Of a DNA stretch of 64,000 nt, positions 45,559 through 54,852 are shown in pieces. The DNA comes from Saccharomycodes ludwigii (lineage: Eukaryota > Ascomycota > Saccharomycetes > Saccharomycodales > Saccharomycodaceae). The stretch is taken from contig NC_060205.1 in assembly GCF_020623625.1 (NCBI RefSeq), positions 675,501 through 739,500 of the forward strand, given 5' to 3'. A model generated the notes under the pieces. That model did no database searches. It saw only the letters and a list, made by a program, of their open reading frames with translations, and was not told where the DNA came from. How positions within the stretch are numbered: the stretch's first letter is position 1; the number at the start of each line of letters is the position of its first letter. Made by a program: the position numbers and the translations under genes.

Positions 45559-46755
45559 ATGTTTAGACTAACCATTGGCTTTGGAAGAAAAAGTACGTTT
45601 TTAATTATTCTTATTATAACCATTATTTTCCCAGTTTTAATCTCATTGCTGTTTTCATTATTATACCCCACATCGTCAATTTCATTACTAACAAATAACA
45701 ACATAATTAATAATTTGTCATCATCTTATTCATTGTTTTTAGGAATTACAACTTCTTTCTACAACAAACTTTACAATGCCACAACCCATAGTTCTGCCAA
45801 TAATGCATATTTTAAGAGAACTTTTTTCAATTCCGCATTCAACGCTAGCAGCAATTCAAGTGGATCAAGTAGTTCAAATTTCGCCAATAATACCATATCA
45901 GCATTCAATTATAAAGTTTCAGTTGCATACCAGCCAAAGGATCGTAGTGACCCAATATATGAAAAAGTACTAGTAGCTAAGAATTCACCAACTGGCGAAG
46001 ACAACTATTTTATTAACCAAAGGGAATCTAACGATTTATTTTGTGGTGTCGCCGATGGTGTTGGTGGGTGGATTGAAATGGGAGAAGATTCAAGTGCCAT
46101 ATCCAGAGAACTATGCAGTAAATTAAGCGAATTCTCCAATAAAGACAAATTTTCATCAACCACTAAACAACTATTAATTGAAAGTTTTAATGAGGTAGTT
46201 AAAGAGGGTGTTGTTAAGGCAGGCAGCACTACTTGTATTGCTGCTCATTTGAAACCAAACGGGGAGCTAGAAGTTTCTAATTTGGGCGATTCTTGGTGCG
46301 GTGTTTTCAGAAATGACAGCTTAGTTTACCACACCAACTTCCAAGTACTATCCTTTAATGCACCATATCAACTAAGTATTATTCCCAAGTATATCTTGGA
46401 TTCGGCTAAAACGAAAGGGAGTGGTTTTATTAGAAATACACCTGAAGAAGCAGATGATTATAAATTCCAATTAATGAAAAATGACGTTGTTATCTTGGCT
46501 ACCGACGGTGTTACCGACAACGTCGATACTGGCGATCTAGCCAACTTTCTACGTGATAATGAGATTAGCACCAAGACACAATCCCAAGAAAATCTAGATA
46601 GAATTACCAAGGATTTAGTCGGTAAAACAGTTGCGCTAAGTAAAGACCCACAGTTCCCAAGTATTTTTTCTCAAGAATTATCAAAAATTACTGGTGCCAA
46701 TTATGTTGGTGGCAAAGAAGACGATATTACATTAGTCCTAGTTAAAGTAGAATAG
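45559..46755 (+). CDS. PTC7: Ptc7-type PP2C phosphatase, with a retained/alternatively spliced in-frame intron
   Basis: Mitochondrial PP2C (PPM) phosphatase linked to coenzyme Q biosynthesis. The unspliced frame has 398 codons; removing 45593-45742 gives 348 (Sc spliced form 343). The PPM core shows FCGVADGVGGW, a GSTTCIAAHL-like strand, LGDSWCGVF and VILATDGVTDNVD, with metal-binding aspartates. Unspliced, the N-terminus MFRLTIGFGRKS runs into a strongly hydrophobic segment (about 13-36), predicting a membrane-anchored form. Spliced, it reads MFRLTIGFGRKRITT, basic and without the membrane segment, like a mitochondrial presequence. Sc PTC7 is known to make both forms, with the unspliced one at the nuclear envelope. 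Its stop is 14 bp from that of NMD2. Confidence 0.95.
   Translation: MFRLTIGFGRKSTFLIILIITIIFPVLISLLFSLLYPTSSISLLTNNNIINNLSSSYSLFLGITTSFYNKLYNATTHSSANNAYFKRTFFNSAFNASSNSSGSSSSNFANNTISAFNYKVSVAYQPKDRSDPIYEKVLVAKNSPTGEDNYFINQRESNDLFCGVADGVGGWIEMGEDSSAISRELCSKLSEFSNKDKFSSTTKQLLIESFNEVVKEGVVKAGSTTCIAAHLKPNGELEVSNLGDSWCGVFRNDSLVYHTNFQVLSFNAPYQLSIIPKYILDSAKTKGSGFIRNTPEEADDYKFQLMKNDVVILATDGVTDNVDTGDLANFLRDNEISTKTQSQENLDRITKDLVGKTVALSKDPQFPSIFSQELSKITGANYVGGKEDDITLVLVKVE
45593..45742 (+). other. PTC7: Candidate alternatively retained intron in PTC7 (150 nt)
   Basis: 5' splice site GTACGT at 45593, perfect branch site TACTAAC at 45686-45692, and the first downstream AG in TTTTTAG at 45741-45742. Length 150 is a multiple of three and it contains no in-frame stop, so both spliced and unspliced messages encode protein. 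I saw no other TACTAAC-with-splice-sites set in the window. Confidence 0.85.
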
Positions 46756-46769
46756 TGAACCTATATAAT

Positions 46770-49700
46770 CTAATTGTAATTTTTATTTAACACAAAGTTT
46801 TTGATTCTTTCACGCTCATCTTCTCTTTTCAATTTTTCTTGCAAAACATTAGAAACAAATTTTATATTAGAGGGTAATTCTATCTTTTTGCTATTGACTT
46901 TCTTACCGGATCTAGTCAAAAATTTAAATGGAACTTTGCCAGGAGCATTGGTAGTTTCTGTAGCCCCACTGCTTGTAACATCAATGCCGGCATTATTTTC
47001 GTTGGCATTGTTGTTCACATAAGAAGTAACAGATAAATCGCTAACATCAATAGCTGGCATAAATGATCTTGTAGTTTTTTCGTTTTTTCTACTAACCATA
47101 CTTTCCTGCATCATAAATTGAAATTCTTTATCTAATTCACTTTGTGCCTTTAGCTCTTCTTCGGTTTTCAATATTTCCTCATATTCTTGCTGAATCCTCT
47201 TAATATCCAACTCTCTAGCTGCAGACAATGGGTCGTCGGAGTCGGAGTCAGAATCAGAATCAGAATCAGAATCAGAATCAGAGTCAGAATTGGAGTCAGA
47301 GTCAGAGCCAGAGCCAGAGTCAGATCTAGACCCAGTTGACAAATCAGAAACACTGGAGATAAAAGTAGAAAGAACACCTAACTTATCACCATTATCTTCT
47401 TCGTTGCCACTTGCTCCCTCTTCTGCATCGGAAGAATAGTACTTTTCGTCCTCACTAACATCACTCAATTCGCTAGCTTCAGCATTTATTATATCATCCA
47501 ACTCATCAATTTCATTTTTACCTTCACTTCCCTCGTTCTCTACATCTCCCTCTTCTTCATCGCCTAAATTTTTATATTCGTCCATCTTTTGTAACATACT
47601 AGTTAATTTGGCACCACTTTCTTCCAAACTGCTGGAAACATCTTGTAATGGAAACTTTTCAAATATTTGGGCAATTTTAAACTCAACAGCTTTGGGGAAC
47701 TCAATATTCCCTGTCTCGCTTAAACTCCTTTTCTTGAAAAAAATATAATACTCAAAAAATCTCATATACAACTCTAACTTATGTCTAATAAATTTGCTTC
47801 CAACAACTTTCTTATTTTCAGAAATTCCACACAAGACAATATGAATTAAGGAAATCCGGAAGTAATTATTTGGCATGTCCAACGGGTTGGATTCAAATGA
47901 TAACAAACCTTGAGATGAGTACCCAAACTTAACAAATTTATACAAATGATCTAAAATGATATTAAACTTGATTAAATCTGTGTTGAAAAATTCAGTTAAA
48001 TATTTAACCTGTGCAATTCTGGTCATATTCATCGACATATCATTTAGTTCCAAACCAAGTTGTATCTGTTCCAAAGTTGTATCAATGCATTCAATTGTAA
48101 ATTTTTTATAAAAATTCTGTAATAAAGACACAATCTTGGCTAGTTTCGGGATATAATTATAACTTATTAATTCAGGTTTGCAAAATAAATCCAATAGAAA
48201 TTCATACGTTTGAGGATCTTTCCAATTACATTTCCTAATCAAATTGGTCACAATTTTGGTTTCAAAATAGTCCAATTCTTTCCTAATTAATATCTTCAAA
48301 AAAATCTGTTCTGATGTCAAAGTTTTTTCATTCTCTTTTAATTTTCTCATATCTGGTGGAAATAATATTAATAAAATGCCATCCAATTGTTGCTTATTAT
48401 TTAATGATAAATGAAACTCCTTCCGTTTTTCTTTGATCATAGCCACCATTTTTAACATCTGCTCCCTATGTTCTGGACTATTCAAAAGATATTTCCCCAT
48501 ATTTTCAATTAATATGGTTAAAATTTCAATGTTATTAGGAACATTCAAATTTAAAATTAAAGTTCTAATCTTATGGAAAATCATGAATGAAGGTAGCATT
48601 TTAAACTTTGTCATTTCAGCAAAAAAAATAATATTTTTAACGTTAATTTTGTTTGTGTGTAATTGGCTTCTAAACCCACTATCCAAATAATTGGTTAGCT
48701 CTTCTAAAATCTCAGGCATTAGGTTATTGAAAATTACTAAGAAACGAGAATATAACCTGATCTTGCTCCAATCCTGTGATTCCATAAAAAACTTCAGTAA
48801 TCTTTTCCTGGTGGCTTTATTATCCAAATTCTCTTGAATGTACTCTTTGGCTAATGCGTCAATCGTTTCAGCGGTTTCGCAAGTTTCCAAATGATTGAAA
48901 AATACATTTCTGATATCTTGCTGTCTTTTATCATTAATTTTGGTGGCAGTATTTTCTGGTTGTTCAAAATTTTCCATGTTAGGTAGAACTTCATAAAATT
49001 TTCTAGTTTCTTCATTTTCCCATATTCTTTCAAAGGCTGGTTTTACCTTATTCGTAATCATATCGTTATTGCTGCTAATAGCGGTTATTTCGTTTGTGGT
49101 CTCTTCACTACCGGCTTCATTTGTAACAATATCGTTAGTGAAATCTGAGGACATAGCGGGTAAATTTAACCCTAATTCTGGTGCCAATATCTCACAGGAG
49201 GCATGAAACCTATCATAGATTATTTTCAATTCATCGTACTTTTCAGTATATTCATTTGTTAATTTACCTGTTCTGATTTGTGCTTTTTCATGTTCTTTCA
49301 TTAACTTTCTTAATGTTTTGTTTAAATCAACGGTCTGATTAATCGCTGCCTCTGTTAATAAAGTAAACATTTGCCTAACCATATAAATTGATTTTTCATT
49401 GACGCCGTAATCTTTGACCAATATAGATTCCTCTCCCCCTTCATCATGGAAAAATTCAGGGAAATTTTTGACAAATTTTGTAGCTATTATTTGAGTGGTT
49501 AACCCATTTTTAAATTTATAATTCAAAATTTCTTTCAATACACAGATCAATAGTGGATCTTTTTTTTCAAGTCTTGCTAAGATAAAACTGGGGAATTCAT
49601 TTTTATAATCTAGAAAAAAAGACGCTGAAGAGGAAACTATCCCACACAATAATAATTCCGTAAAAATTCTTAATTGAGAAGAAATAAATTTTAGTTTGGT

Positions 49701-50099
49701 ACAAGTCTCCTTTTCATCAGCAGGTAATGCTGAAATATCAAAATTTTGCAACCATAAAACCATAAATTTTGGGGTAAAATCAGCACCAAATCTTTGGTGT
49801 AACCCACTAATTACCTCTATACAAGCAAAAACGTCATCATTTTTATTAGGTATTTTTTTTAAACCTTCTACCAAAGTTGTAGTAATTTCACTTAAATATT
49901 TTGATAATTGAACATTGCATAAATCAGATTGTAAACTAGATAATGATTCTTTGAAAATACCTTGTCTTAATTTTTTAATAAATCCTGTATTTTTTTTAAT
50001 ACTAGAATCTAGTTTTTTTGATAGGTTTGGATAACATGGCGCATGTATCCAACTTTCATTATTTAAGTTATATAATTCTAATCTTCTTTCTCTATTCAT
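46770..50099 (-). CDS. NMD2: Nmd2/Upf2, nonsense-mediated decay factor
   Basis: Cytoplasmic scaffold of nonsense-mediated mRNA decay that bridges Upf3 and the Upf1 helicase. 1,109 residues (Sc 1,089). Three MIF4G-type helical domains are recognisable from blocks such as KKLDSSIKKNTGFIKKLRQG, VISGLHQRF, KDPLLICVLKEILNYKFK, DNKATRKRLLKFFMESQDWSK and YLDSGFRSQLHTNKINVKNIIFF. A long acidic stretch with (SD)n follows, and the Upf1-binding C-terminus (FKFLTRSGKKV, IKFVSNVLQEK) is conserved. Sc NMD2 has an intron close to its start; here the homologous N-terminus reads straight from the ATG, so that intron seems absent. Flanked by PTC7 and YHR078W-like, as in Sc, with PEP7 interleaved. Confidence 0.96.
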   Translation of the reverse strand: MNRERRLELYNLNNESWIHAPCYPNLSKKLDSSIKKNTGFIKKLRQGIFKESLSSLQSDLCNVQLSKYLSEITTTLVEGLKKIPNKNDDVFACIEVISGLHQRFGADFTPKFMVLWLQNFDISALPADEKETCTKLKFISSQLRIFTELLLCGIVSSSASFFLDYKNEFPSFILARLEKKDPLLICVLKEILNYKFKNGLTTQIIATKFVKNFPEFFHDEGGEESILVKDYGVNEKSIYMVRQMFTLLTEAAINQTVDLNKTLRKLMKEHEKAQIRTGKLTNEYTEKYDELKIIYDRFHASCEILAPELGLNLPAMSSDFTNDIVTNEAGSEETTNEITAISSNNDMITNKVKPAFERIWENEETRKFYEVLPNMENFEQPENTATKINDKRQQDIRNVFFNHLETCETAETIDALAKEYIQENLDNKATRKRLLKFFMESQDWSKIRLYSRFLVIFNNLMPEILEELTNYLDSGFRSQLHTNKINVKNIIFFAEMTKFKMLPSFMIFHKIRTLILNLNVPNNIEILTILIENMGKYLLNSPEHREQMLKMVAMIKEKRKEFHLSLNNKQQLDGILLILFPPDMRKLKENEKTLTSEQIFLKILIRKELDYFETKIVTNLIRKCNWKDPQTYEFLLDLFCKPELISYNYIPKLAKIVSLLQNFYKKFTIECIDTTLEQIQLGLELNDMSMNMTRIAQVKYLTEFFNTDLIKFNIILDHLYKFVKFGYSSQGLLSFESNPLDMPNNYFRISLIHIVLCGISENKKVVGSKFIRHKLELYMRFFEYYIFFKKRSLSETGNIEFPKAVEFKIAQIFEKFPLQDVSSSLEESGAKLTSMLQKMDEYKNLGDEEEGDVENEGSEGKNEIDELDDIINAEASELSDVSEDEKYYSSDAEEGASGNEEDNGDKLGVLSTFISSVSDLSTGSRSDSGSGSDSDSNSDSDSDSDSDSDSDSDSDDPLSAARELDIKRIQQEYEEILKTEEELKAQSELDKEFQFMMQESMVSRKNEKTTRSFMPAIDVSDLSVTSYVNNNANENNAGIDVTSSGATETTNAPGKVPFKFLTRSGKKVNSKKIELPSNIKFVSNVLQEKLKREDERERIKNFVLNKNYN

Positions 50100-50618
50100 T
50101 GAATTTTTATTTCTTTTTTAGTTTATTTTTTTTTAACTTTCTTTATTCAATATAGTGTTAATGTTTTTTAAAAATGGAAGTGATTTATTATTAATTCATT
50201 TGTAAAATATTGTAGAAATTTGTGATTGATAATTCCCTTATTATAGATTTGTAGTTTTAATAATATTTTAGAGTTTGAATAAAAACGGCTTCAGGCATTG
50301 AAGTGGACCAAAAGAAAGAAAGAAAGAAAGAAAGGAAAAAAATTTTCTCTCTTTTTCTTTTTTTTCTCTCTTTTTCATTTTTCAGTCATGTGATTAGAAA
50401 AATTTTGTAAAACAAACAAACAAACAAACAAAATAAAAATAAATAAAAAATCACAAACATTTTGTTGCTAAGCCGAAGTCCGATGTACGTATAAACCCGC
50501 CTTTTCTTTTAAACAGTTAATCTTTAAAATAATAAAAATAAAAAAAAAAAAAAGAATCTATCTAATCGTATATAATGATTTAAAACAAATGCTCTCCCTG
50601 CCAATTTTCTCTTTCACA
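50100..50618. other. NMD2 upstream / PEP7 downstream region
   Basis: 519 bp. It holds (GAAA)n about 50310-50333, T/C-rich runs, CATGTGAT at 50387-50394 (RTCACRTG on the minus strand), (AAAC)n about 50410-50432 and a poly-A near 50540. No gene is seen. Confidence 0.45.
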
Positions 50619-52385
50619 TTACAAACTAACAAAAGCTTCATTGCCTAATTGTGCTTGTGTCTCTTCAATGTATCCGTTAATCTCATCCAAATTTTTCTTT
50701 AAAACTTCCAATTCATCAAATTTTCTATTTCTTTTGGCCGTATCCATCATCTTTTCAACTAGAAATTTCTGTTCTTGTAAAACTACCAGTTCTTCTCTAA
50801 ATTTCTTGATTTTTTTAATATCTTCAATGTTTCTCATCTCATCATTGTTACTTATGCTATTCTGTTCTTTCGCCAATACTTTCTGTAAAATAGCTCCCAA
50901 TTTACTCCGTAAAGGAACAAAGTTTTCAGCAATATAAATTGCTGAATAAGTTTTAATATTGCTTCGCATTAACTTCTCAGAATCCGTACTACAAGTCAAT
51001 TTATCTATATAGTTTGATACCTCTTCGTACCTAAAAAAAAGTTCAAAAATTTTACCCTTCATCTTAATAAATTGTTCTGAATTCTCCAAATCATTGGGAT
51101 TATTGCAACCCTTCAGTGATGACTCTATTATGTTATCGCAAAGTCCTGAAAATGTTGGTATCATTGAATCCAAAACTTTTCTCAAGTTGTACAATTTTTC
51201 ACAATACTCTAAAAGTGGCGATGGTGCCTGCTGTAAATCCATTTGGAATTTTTTTTTCGTAAATGTTAATTGAATACAGTTGCTACATAATCTAATTTGC
51301 AAATCAGGATATCTAGTCGCATTATTTTTAGCTAATCGAGTATCCATCGGCAATTTTGATTTCCCATATTCATTCGCACTTTCAATAATGGCACATATTA
51401 ATAAAAGTGGGAATTCTTTGGAGCAGGTCATTTTATCACAAATTAATGTACCACATAATCTACAGTGATGTTTTTTCACAAACAATAAACTAGCAGTGGA
51501 TAAATCACAGTAGCATATACCACAACTCGTAGCTTCCATGTCCCAAGGGACAATTTGTTGTTGTTCTAATGATCGTATATCTGAGTTAATTTGTATGTTG
51601 GAAAAGAGTGTATATTTATGTTTTTCTAATATCTTGTTTATACCATTAACTAGCTTAACTAATCTTAAATCCAATTGTAAAATTCTTAATTCCTTGTCAT
51701 TGTTTTTTAATGTGCGTTGTTTTTGGAAACTTTCAAATTTGTCGACAACTAATCCAAAGTCGTTATATCCTGGTTTTTCAATAAAACATTTATGACAACA
51801 CCTACACCAAACACCACTGATAGAATGGTCGTATTCTGCATTTTTATTTAATTTTATTGCATTTCGACAATGCTTGAAACATTGAATCTTCCCACATTTT
51901 CTACAATTTATTGAATGTTTAAAGTCAATAATTTTACCGCATGTGGTACAATTATTAGTAGAATGTCGTGGTTGATAATGTGAAATCTTTAGATGAAAAT
52001 TTTTATGAGTATTTATACTGCTGGTTTCACTATCATTACTGATACTTTTTTCTGTTTCTTTATGAATAGAATTGGGCGAAAACCCAATTTGCTTGGTGGC
52101 ACTTTGAGTGGGAGTGATTCTTTTACTATTATGATTCGAATTATGTGATTTTGCCTGTTTCTTATTGGTTTGTGTGTTAGTTGTTGAATGGGAAGGTAGA
52201 GAAATTGTTGAAGAATTAGCAGTTGAAGAAGTTAGTTGAGAGTCATCTGCAAAGCCATGTTGTATATCTAAATGGCTATTTAATTGAACTATACCATACA
52301 ATAACTCGCTACAGACTGGACATTCGTATTGTTGATTTTGATTATTGTTTTCTATATGAGTTGTGTCTGTATTATTATGGTTCAT
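50619..52385 (-). CDS. PEP7: Pep7/Vac1-type FYVE-domain endosomal tethering protein
   Basis: Binds PI3P and Vps21 (Rab5) and works with Vps45/Pep12 in Golgi-to-endosome fusion and vacuolar protein sorting. 588 residues (Sc 515). An N-terminal C2H2 finger (C22, C25, H38, H43: CPVC...HLDIQH) is followed by a Ser/Thr/Asn-rich linker. Then come two FYVE-related zinc modules: CTTCGKIIDFKHSINCRKCGKIQCFKHC (about 145-215) and CGICYCDLS...KKHHCRLCGTLICDKMTC...CSNC (about 285-370). A helical, Lys/Glu-rich C-terminus follows, suited to Rab binding. In Sc the order is MRPL35-TIM11-PEP7-UTP4 and the strand agrees here. Asn-rich insertions explain the extra length. Confidence 0.87.
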   Translation of the reverse strand: MNHNNTDTTHIENNNQNQQYECPVCSELLYGIVQLNSHLDIQHGFADDSQLTSSTANSSTISLPSHSTTNTQTNKKQAKSHNSNHNSKRITPTQSATKQIGFSPNSIHKETEKSISNDSETSSINTHKNFHLKISHYQPRHSTNNCTTCGKIIDFKHSINCRKCGKIQCFKHCRNAIKLNKNAEYDHSISGVWCRCCHKCFIEKPGYNDFGLVVDKFESFQKQRTLKNNDKELRILQLDLRLVKLVNGINKILEKHKYTLFSNIQINSDIRSLEQQQIVPWDMEATSCGICYCDLSTASLLFVKKHHCRLCGTLICDKMTCSKEFPLLLICAIIESANEYGKSKLPMDTRLAKNNATRYPDLQIRLCSNCIQLTFTKKKFQMDLQQAPSPLLEYCEKLYNLRKVLDSMIPTFSGLCDNIIESSLKGCNNPNDLENSEQFIKMKGKIFELFFRYEEVSNYIDKLTCSTDSEKLMRSNIKTYSAIYIAENFVPLRSKLGAILQKVLAKEQNSISNNDEMRNIEDIKKIKKFREELVVLQEQKFLVEKMMDTAKRNRKFDELEVLKKNLDEINGYIEETQAQLGNEAFVSL

Positions 52386-52909
52386 TGTATGTACATATAG
52401 TACGAAGGTATTATTTTTTTTTTTTGTTTTGTTTTTGGCTAAAGTTTGATATAAAAATCAAGTATATAATAAATGTAGTTGTTGCAGCACTTGAATTTGA
52501 TTAATCTATAATAAATAAATAAGGACTGGTGTAGATCACCTATCTCTTTGTTTAATTAGTTGGTGTTATGACTTATTGACTATTATAAATTAAACAAACA
52601 AAAGCAAAAAAAACAAACAAAAAAATTTTAAAAGATTAAAAATGGTTAGGGCTTCTGTTTAAATGATTAAGAAATGAGAAAATAGGGCATTGAGATGAAG
52701 CTTCGGGGAAAAAATACTGTATAATATAAGCCCTAGATTAGGTTATTATTTATTATTCATTATTTCCATTTTCCATTTTCCATTTTTCATGCTGCTGTGT
52801 CCCAAATCATTTCTTTCAACAAACCAAAAACATCAAATGAAAATACTGATTGTTAAAGGAAGGGGACGAAAAAATAAAATAAAATAAAATATAATAAAAT
52901 AAAATAAAC
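52386..52909. other. PEP7 / YHR078W-like divergent promoter region
   Basis: 524 bp. It holds a (TTTTCCA)3 run near 52763-52790 and an (AAAAT)n tract about 52874-52906 directly before the ATG of the next gene. AGCCCTAGATTAGG near 52728 weakly resembles the Tbf1-like repeat upstream of PTC7. No gene is seen. Confidence 0.4.
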
Positions 52910-54523
52910 ATGAGTGATTTCCTCATAATAAACATCCTACTAATAACATCTTTAATAGCTTATGTTTTCTGTTATAAAGTGTTATGGTTCAGAGTCCAAA
53001 CCATCTTTGATATAATCCCCAAATCATTCGCCAGTGCTAATTCAGAAATATTCGAAAGTTTAAAATGTACGGTTGAAGATCATTTTTTGTACAAATTGTA
53101 TTCTACATATTCAATTCCTTCTAAAATATTGATTAAGCTTATTCGGCATTTATTTTCATTTACAATCTCATTAAACGTAGTGGCTATAGAAATTGTGCTA
53201 TGGAAAATTAAAACTGCAAACATATCACAGACTAGTAACTTAATCACTACGGTAATATGGCCCTTTGATTTGTTTTCTCTTTCGATCTCCCTAATCCTGT
53301 TAATTCCCTTTATCCTTTTATTAGCTATTTTTCACAAATTTTTTAGTGCCTCATATTCCTTCAATACAATATTATTTATGGCTAACGGCGCGACTTGGGC
53401 TTGGATTTTATCATTAATTTATATTGATATCGGTCCTTTTTATCTTACCAACAGTTTATTGACCAAATTAGCCTTAATCGGTACCACCACCATGGCCGTT
53501 TTATCGGGAATTGCATCCATATCAACACCGTACAAGGCACTATCAGGTCTACTTCATAATTACAATAATAATACCACCGCCAATTTTGTCAAATATTTGG
53601 GTTTATTGACTAAAGACACCATACAGTATCAAATCAAAGATTGTGAAAAAAACATCCAGGAAAATATGGATATTGTACATAAACTGAACAATGTTAGCAA
53701 AGAAAGCATTAATGAAACACCAATTATTTTAAAACGGAAACTAATGGATAAGATTGGACTTTATTACCTAGAACTAAACAACTTGAAAACTATTTCTCAA
53801 AAATCACTCGTAGCTAGATTATCCTCTCAGTGTTTCAAATTTTGTTTTTTAATTTATTGTATATTTAAGTTGAGCACCGTATTTTTCATTACTATGCCAC
53901 AATTCATCCATCATTGGAGAGACCATCCATTGGACTACGAATTTAAATTTTACGAAAAAGATTTGGATAGAGATCCTTTGGCTGTTTCCTTGGCACATAT
54001 TTTGGATGCTATTTTGTTCAGTTTCAATTATCAGCAGGAATTGGATTCTTTAACAACGCTACTTTCTTTACTAATATCATTATCTTTATTTGTATGTTCA
54101 ATTTCTACTGTACTAAATACAATATCCCAAATATTAAGGTTCTTACCGTCACGGTTCCAAATCCTGGAGTTATCTGTTATAGCCACTAATGGAAAAGGTT
54201 TGCCCGTTTCTAAAAACGAGGGGAAAATTAATACCCTAAATAATAATACCTTATCCGTCATTAAAAACCTAATTTTTGTGGAGTTGACAGGCATTTATAT
54301 CTTGTCCACTCTTTTACTAATCAGATCAAACTTGCCACAACAAATATCACAAACTTTGGACGATTTACTAGGTGAAAAACTAGCAATTTCTAGTATACGA
54401 ATGGAAGTTTGGTTTGATTTGATGTATGCATTAAGTGCATCCTTTACTTCAACAGCCATTTTTTTCAGTATATTACATGCTCATAGAAATAAAAAAAAAC
54501 ATAACAAAAAATATTCACACTAA
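52910..54523 (+). CDS. GPHR-family multi-pass membrane protein, YHR078W-like
   Basis: 537 residues with about eight or nine hydrophobic segments. The block LIGTTTMAVLSGIASISTPYKALSGLL matches the Golgi pH regulator (GPHR / ABA-GPCR) family signature, in which a membrane segment ends in a SG...PY motif and is followed by a charged, helical cytosolic loop (here about 235-300). The C-terminal part keeps the ABA_GPCR-like layout. In Sc the gene between NMD2 and IRE1 is YHR078W, of unknown function and about 552 residues; orientation and position agree. In animals and plants the family is tied to Golgi pH and anion conductance; the yeast role is not known to me. Confidence 0.8.
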   Translation: MSDFLIINILLITSLIAYVFCYKVLWFRVQTIFDIIPKSFASANSEIFESLKCTVEDHFLYKLYSTYSIPSKILIKLIRHLFSFTISLNVVAIEIVLWKIKTANISQTSNLITTVIWPFDLFSLSISLILLIPFILLLAIFHKFFSASYSFNTILFMANGATWAWILSLIYIDIGPFYLTNSLLTKLALIGTTTMAVLSGIASISTPYKALSGLLHNYNNNTTANFVKYLGLLTKDTIQYQIKDCEKNIQENMDIVHKLNNVSKESINETPIILKRKLMDKIGLYYLELNNLKTISQKSLVARLSSQCFKFCFLIYCIFKLSTVFFITMPQFIHHWRDHPLDYEFKFYEKDLDRDPLAVSLAHILDAILFSFNYQQELDSLTTLLSLLISLSLFVCSISTVLNTISQILRFLPSRFQILELSVIATNGKGLPVSKNEGKINTLNNNTLSVIKNLIFVELTGIYILSTLLLIRSNLPQQISQTLDDLLGEKLAISSIRMEVWFDLMYALSASFTSTAIFFSILHAHRNKKKHNKKYSH

Positions 54524-54852
54524 CTTCCTAAATGCTAGTAATAATAGTAATAAAAAATGATATTTTTAATAAACCCTTCCCCCACCCCATCCCCTGTAAC
54601 TTAGCAATTATAATTTTTTTAAAATGTGTCCTAAATATATATATATATATATATATTAAACTTAATTATAAATATATAAATATCGGATAATAGTACATGA
54701 TTTACTACGTTTAATGTTAACTTTTCAATGAGATTTTAGTTTTGAAGCACGGAAAAAGGCCATTTTAATTATTTAAAATATTATCAGATGAGAACGAAAA
54801 AAAAAAAAATATTGGAAAAGTACGAGGAAAAAGGCAAATCTAAATATAGAAA
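54524..54852. other. Convergent 3' region with a C-rich (G4-capable) tract
   Basis: 329 bp. The plus strand carries CCC-TT-CCCCC-A-CCCC-AT-CCCC at 54574-54594, so the minus strand fits a G-quadruplex pattern with 1-2-nt loops. (AT)n lies about 54636-54657. No gene is seen. Confidence 0.6.

Noticed and set aside
50387-50480. Possible point centromere near a CDEI-type site
   Set aside because: RTCACRTG is followed by AT-rich DNA, but I see no CDEIII-like TGTTT...TTCCGAA block at the right distance here or after the other CDEI matches.
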